From NCBI GenBank assembly GCA_003157895.1, contig PMKW01000064.1, positions 2,521 to 10,526 on the forward strand: a DNA stretch of 8,006 bases. The letters are read 5' to 3'. Position numbers and translations under genes: made by a program. This DNA is from Methanoregula sp. GTDB taxonomy: Archaea > Halobacteriota > Methanomicrobia > Methanomicrobiales > Methanospirillaceae. A model generated the notes under the pieces. That model saw only the letters and a list, made by a program, of their open reading frames with translations. It searched no databases and was not told where the DNA came from. Below, piece after piece: positions 4,872-8,006 of the stretch (within the stretch, counting starts at the first letter, position 1; every line of letters starts with the position of its first letter).

Positions 4872-6257
4872 ATGATGCAGGAATACCAGCAGGAACTCGT
4901 TGCCATCAAGGGCCTCCTCAAGAAAAATCCTGAGGGGATGAGTGTAACCGATATCTCAAAGGCACTTAAGAAGAACAAGAATACGATCGGGAGATATCTC
5001 GATATCCTGCTCATCTCCGGCCAGGTTGACATGCGGACCTATGGCATGGCGAAGGTATACACGATCTCCCAGAGGGTTCCGCTCTCGGCCATGCTCAGCT
5101 ATTCAAAAGAACTCATCATGGTGCTGGACAGTGCGTCCCGGATCACCGATATCAACGACAATTTTCTCCAGCTCCTGCAACTCCCGCGTGAAGAGACGCT
5201 GGGAAAAAATGTTTCGTTTCTGCAGTCGCCCGAAGTGGATGTCCACGAGCTCCTCGATATGATCACAACCAACGGGGGTGAGAAGGAGATTACCGTTACG
5301 TTCCATGTCCGGGATTCGGATGACCGGATCTTCCGCCAGAAATGCATTCCCACGGTTTTTGATGACGGGAGAAAGGGCATCACGCTGATCCTTGAAGATA
5401 TCACGGAACATATTCTCGCAGAGAAAGAAATACGGGACAGTGAAGAGCGGTTCCGGATGATGGCCGATAACATCCAGGACGGGCTCATCATCATGGAAAA
5501 TGGCAAAACCATCTATGCGAATCATCGCATTGCTGAAATCACCGGGTATTCTCTTGAAGAACTGTGGGCCATGCAACCCCTCACGGTTATCGCGCCGGAG
5601 TCCCGCGAGGAAGCTCTTAACCATATCCGGGATATTGAAACCCATCCCGACAGACCCAGTGGTCTCCAGACATGGATTATCAGGAAGGATGCGGAGCGAC
5701 GGTTTGTCTATGCCCGTATCAGCGGGGTGCGGCATCACGATGCGTTCTATAACTTCGTTGTCTTCACGGATATTACGGAGCTTAAAGTACAGGAAACCCG
5801 GGTGAGTGAGAGCGAACAGCGGTTCCGGATGATGGCAGACAACATCCAGGACGGGCTCTTTATTGTGGAGAATGATAAAGTCGTGTTCTCCAACCGGCGT
5901 ATCAAGGATATCACCGGCTACTCCTTCGGCGAGATAGCCAAAAAAGGCATCCGGGGAACCCTGGTATCAGACGAGATACAGGCAATCGCCGATTCCGGGA
6001 TTCTCCCGGTTACGGACAGGAACCGGATCGAGGAGATCTTCAAAAATGTCCGGCCGGACTCCCCCGTGCCGGGAGAATTCAAGATCTGGATCCGGCGCAA
6101 AGATGGCATGCGCCGGTATATCCAGGGAAAGATCACCGCTGCACAACGCGGGGATATCACCAGCTTTTACATCACCATATCGGATATTACTGATTTTGCC
6201 GAACGGGAGATGGCCCTGCGCGAGCGTATCGATGCACTTCAGGACCTGCTCCGCTGA
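4872..6257 (+). CDS. Winged-helix protein with three PAS domains (likely one-component transcription regulator)
   Basis: This 461-aa soluble protein opens with a winged helix-turn-helix domain (about 5-66; GMSVTDISKALKKNKNTIGRYLDIL followed by a wing ending in KVYTIS). Three PAS domains follow: PAS1 about 72-178, PAS2 about 190-304 and PAS3 about 314-441, each ending in a D-I-T motif (EDITE, TDITE, SDITD). PAS2 and PAS3 are near-copies at their starts (ERFRMMADNIQDGL against QRFRMMADNIQDGL), offset by 124 residues. There is no histidine-kinase, GGDEF or receiver domain and no membrane segment, so it should sense a cytosolic signal (redox, gas or small ligand) and act directly on DNA. The ligand cannot be read from the sequence. 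Such HTH-PAS proteins are common in Methanomicrobiales. Its promoter carries a palindrome and a TATA box. The gene is divergent from the TM-helix remnant and 184 bp upstream of the COG1361 genes, its most likely targets. Confidence 0.88.
   Translation: MMQEYQQELVAIKGLLKKNPEGMSVTDISKALKKNKNTIGRYLDILLISGQVDMRTYGMAKVYTISQRVPLSAMLSYSKELIMVLDSASRITDINDNFLQLLQLPREETLGKNVSFLQSPEVDVHELLDMITTNGGEKEITVTFHVRDSDDRIFRQKCIPTVFDDGRKGITLILEDITEHILAEKEIRDSEERFRMMADNIQDGLIIMENGKTIYANHRIAEITGYSLEELWAMQPLTVIAPESREEALNHIRDIETHPDRPSGLQTWIIRKDAERRFVYARISGVRHHDAFYNFVVFTDITELKVQETRVSESEQRFRMMADNIQDGLFIVENDKVVFSNRRIKDITGYSFGEIAKKGIRGTLVSDEIQAIADSGILPVTDRNRIEEIFKNVRPDSPVPGEFKIWIRRKDGMRRYIQGKITAAQRGDITSFYITISDITDFAEREMALRERIDALQDLLR
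5448..5860 (+). repeat. Internal duplication: starts of PAS2 and PAS3
   Basis: The stretch beginning at 5448 (codon 193) is repeated from 5820 (codon 317), 372 bp apart. Over about the first 41 bases only two silent-type differences are seen (GCCGAT against GCAGAC), and protein similarity continues through ENxK and ITGYS. This indicates an in-frame PAS domain duplication that is recent or kept alike by gene conversion. Confidence 0.75.
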
Positions 6258-6361
6258 TATTTCCTTCCCGTCATCCGGAATCCCGTCCCCCTCTTTTCTT
6301 CTTCAGCCTATGCCCGGATAGTTCCATTCCTCCGTTGATCCTGTTTTATCTATAATCCTTA
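6258..6361 (+). terminator. Pyrimidine-rich region after the PAS gene, probable T-tract terminator
   Basis: After the regulator stop there is a long C/T-rich stretch with TTTTCTTCTT (6294-6303) and TTTT (6344-6347) but no convincing hairpin. It could serve as an archaeal T-tract terminator. No gene is visible here. Confidence 0.3.
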
Positions 6362-6374
6362 TGTATAACCGATA
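6362..6374 (+). promoter_or_regulatory. 13-bp shared element, copy 2 (TGTATAACCGATA)
   Basis: This is an exact match to the minus-strand 13-mer at 4781-4793, and it continues with AG after one mismatch. It lies about 10 bp upstream of the TATA-like TTTAATA that precedes the COG1361 gene, the normal place for an upstream activator site in archaea. Confidence 0.5.
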
Positions 6375-6384
6375 AAGCAAATCA

Positions 6385-6391
6385 TTTAATA
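6385..6391 (+). promoter_or_regulatory. TATA-like box of the COG1361 operon
   Basis: TTTAATA, preceded by the A-rich stretch AAAGCAAATCA (possible BRE), would start transcription near 6412-6416 and leave a leader of about 28 bases before ATG 6442. The match to a TATA consensus is only moderate. Confidence 0.45.
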
Positions 6392-6441
6392 GTCAAATCT
6401 CCAACCTAGATGAAGACAACTCAGTAAAACGTGGAACCTTT

Positions 6442-7812
6442 ATGCATATCCTGAAAACAAATAACCTTCCGAAAATTGCCGGCTCCGGCAATTACCCGTT
6501 CAGACCGGGGCGGGAAACCAGCCTGCTGTTGCCGGTTGTTCTTATCGGTATTGCAGCGCTGCTCATTATCGCGTCTCCCGCCAGTGCTGGAGAACAGTAC
6601 ATGGCAGGGAGCCCGGAGCTTTCAACTTATCTGGGGGGAACCAATGAATATTCTCCGGGCCAGGAAGTCCAGATCGCGGTAGTGGTTGAAAACAGCGGGA
6701 CAAACCAGTTCAAATTCGTAAATACAGGTATCGTTGACCCGGACGACCTCCCTGATACTGCCAAGTTCCTCACGGTTACCCTTGGAGCAGGGGATTCTCC
6801 TTTCATCATCAAGACCGATCCCCAGATGCTCGGCGATCTGAAGGCGAGCAGCACAGCGACCGGCAAATTCACCGTCAGGATCCCTTCGGATACCCCCGCG
6901 GGTATCTACAATCTTCCCGTGACGCTGAACTATACCTACCTGTATACCGCAGAACAGTACGGCGTGGATACAGTCCAGAATTTCTATAAATCAAAAGAAG
7001 AAGTTTTTGAGTTCCCGGTCAGGGTCAAGCCGGATGTCCGGATCAGTGTTGTATCCTCTCAATTTAACGAGATGAATGCCGGCACCGAGGGATCAATCAC
7101 CCTTCAGGTAAAAAATGTCGGAAACGAGGACGGTAAGAAAGCGATCCTTACCATTGCCAGGAACGACGGGAGCCCGGTTGTTCCGACTGAAGGAAGCGCC
7201 TATATCGGGGACTTCCCGGCAGGCGGGATTGCAACGGCAGTTTTCAAGGCCTCGGTATCTGACAGTGCAGACGCCCAGACCTATCCGCTCGATGTGTATG
7301 TAATATACGAGAACAGCGATGGGGATATTATTTCATCGGATATCGAAACAATCGGGGTTCCGGTTGGCGATAAGACCAATTTTGTCATTGTCTCGGAACC
7401 CCAGACAGTGACCCCCGGCCAGAAGAAAGTGATCACGGTCACATACAAGAATACCGGCGGGGCAACTGCCCACCATGCGCAGGCCCGCGTAAGCATGGTC
7501 GACCCGTTCACCAGCAACGACGACACCGCATACCTCGGGGATGTCGCTCCCGGCGAAACGAAAGAGGCGTCATTTTTAATCTCGGTTGATCAGGCAGCGA
7601 CCCTGAAAAATTACGGCATTGATTCCGAGATCCGCTACAATGACGCGTTCGATAACCAGATAATTTCAGATCCGATCAAACTGAGCATCACGGTTGGTGA
7701 AGATACCGGCATTGTAGCCGGGTTATTGAAAAACCCGCTTCCGCTTGCAGTACCTGCCATTGTGATCATCGGAATTTGTTATATTGTTTATCGGAAACGA
7801 GAGAAGCGGTGA
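6442..7812 (+). CDS. COG1361-type S-layer-domain envelope protein, membrane-anchored
   Basis: This 456-aa protein has an N-terminal hydrophobic segment (28-48) ending in ASPASAGEQ, a probable signal peptide with cleavage after an ASA-type motif. A C-terminal TM helix (433-450) followed by RKREKR anchors it with a short cytoplasmic tail. The exterior is built of Ig-like CARDB/NEW3-type beta domains: about 60-195 (GTNEYSPGQEVQIAVVVENSG), 198-308 (EGSITLQVKNVGNEDG) and 312-418 (VTPGQKKVITVTYKNTGGAT). This is the COG1361 'S-layer domain' pattern. In methanogens such proteins often sit beside RND-type (MMPL/HAE3) exporters, though none is visible here. The 27 residues before the signal core are unusually long; no other ATG occurs before codon 54. 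No strong SD is present. A paralogue starts 9 bp after the stop, so the two form an operon. Confidence 0.83.
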   Translation: MHILKTNNLPKIAGSGNYPFRPGRETSLLLPVVLIGIAALLIIASPASAGEQYMAGSPELSTYLGGTNEYSPGQEVQIAVVVENSGTNQFKFVNTGIVDPDDLPDTAKFLTVTLGAGDSPFIIKTDPQMLGDLKASSTATGKFTVRIPSDTPAGIYNLPVTLNYTYLYTAEQYGVDTVQNFYKSKEEVFEFPVRVKPDVRISVVSSQFNEMNAGTEGSITLQVKNVGNEDGKKAILTIARNDGSPVVPTEGSAYIGDFPAGGIATAVFKASVSDSADAQTYPLDVYVIYENSDGDIISSDIETIGVPVGDKTNFVIVSEPQTVTPGQKKVITVTYKNTGGATAHHAQARVSMVDPFTSNDDTAYLGDVAPGETKEASFLISVDQAATLKNYGIDSEIRYNDAFDNQIISDPIKLSITVGEDTGIVAGLLKNPLPLAVPAIVIIGICYIVYRKREKR

Positions 7813-7821
7813 GAGGATCGC

Positions 7822-8006
7822 ATGATTCGCAAGGGTTGTTCCGTTTCTTCCGGAACCGTAATGGTACTGCTCACCCTGCTCATGTGCAGTATCCTTATCG
7901 CTGCACCCGCGTCAGCGGTAACGCAGCACCTCGGAAGCGGCCCCGCATTTACCGCAACGGTAACCGGGACCAACGAGTTTGTCCCCGGGGAGGATGCAAC
8001 GATCAG
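7822..8006 (+). CDS. Second COG1361-type envelope protein (N-terminus only)
   Basis: Only 61 codons are in the window. The start follows GGTGAGAGG at good spacing, with SD bases overlapping the stop of the previous gene, so coupling is likely. Residues 12-32 form a signal peptide (VMVLLTLLMCSILIAAPASA). The mature start carries GTNEFVPGEDATI (49-61), which parallels GTNEYSPGQEVQI in the preceding gene, so the two are tandem paralogues. The rest of the protein, and any exporter gene after it, lie beyond the right edge. Confidence 0.8.
   Translation, partial: MIRKGCSVSSGTVMVLLTLLMCSILIAAPASAVTQHLGSGPAFTATVTGTNEFVPGEDATI

Noticed and set aside
5103..5738. 211-codon minus-strand frame within the PAS gene
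   Set aside because: It is opposite the PAS coding region and mirrors its codons; no recognisable domain or promoter.
1..8006. CRISPR arrays, tRNA or rRNA genes, insertion sequences, phage genes
   Set aside because: No regularly spaced repeats, cloverleaf or rRNA-like sequence, transposase motif or terminal inverted repeats were seen on either strand.

Overview
The window looks like chromosomal DNA from a methanogenic archaeon, most likely order Methanomicrobiales (Methanoregula-like). The basis is gene content: a CofH-type enzyme for coenzyme F420, a methanogen-style iron-sulfur flavoprotein (Isf), an archaeal DUF123 (GIY-YIG-like) protein, a winged-helix protein with several PAS domains, and tandem COG1361 'S-layer domain' envelope proteins. 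AT-rich TATA elements with BRE-like flanks and a lack of bacterial -35/-10 promoters fit Archaea. No rRNA, tRNA, CRISPR array, insertion sequence or phage gene was seen. The genus is an inference from gene style, not from a search.

Left part (1-2704). The 5' half of thiC (thiamine pyrimidine synthesis) runs off the left edge on the minus strand. Its start nearly abuts, or overlaps, that of a divergent plus-strand cluster: a metallo-beta-lactamase-fold hydrolase, a DUF123 protein overlapping it by 8 bp, and an Isf-type flavoprotein 17 bp further on. A hairpin plus T-run ends this cluster, and the same bases encode the tail of a convergent minus-strand FMN-binding (PNPOx-like, NimA-type) gene.

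Middle (2249-4249). On the minus strand, cofH is followed after 43 bp by the PNPOx-like gene, which has a good Shine-Dalgarno site, so the two probably form one transcript. Divergent from cofH is a small DUF1805 (YunC-like) gene, followed by a T-run and two hairpins.

Right part (4250-8006). A minus-strand remnant with an MscS-type N-terminal helix lies divergent from a 461-aa winged-helix/triple-PAS protein with no kinase module, which is a likely one-component regulator. Downstream, two tandem paralogous COG1361-type secreted or membrane proteins start a probable operon that leaves the window. The AT-rich control regions on either side of the regulator gene share an exact 13-bp element (TGTATAACCGATA). 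In each case it lies about 10 bp upstream of a TATA-like box and points toward the promoter of the helix fragment or of the envelope operon. The regulator's own promoter has a perfect 15-bp palindrome touching its TATA box. These features suggest a local circuit in which the PAS regulator controls itself, the divergent fragment and the envelope/export operon. This is the most interesting hypothesis in the window and is untested.
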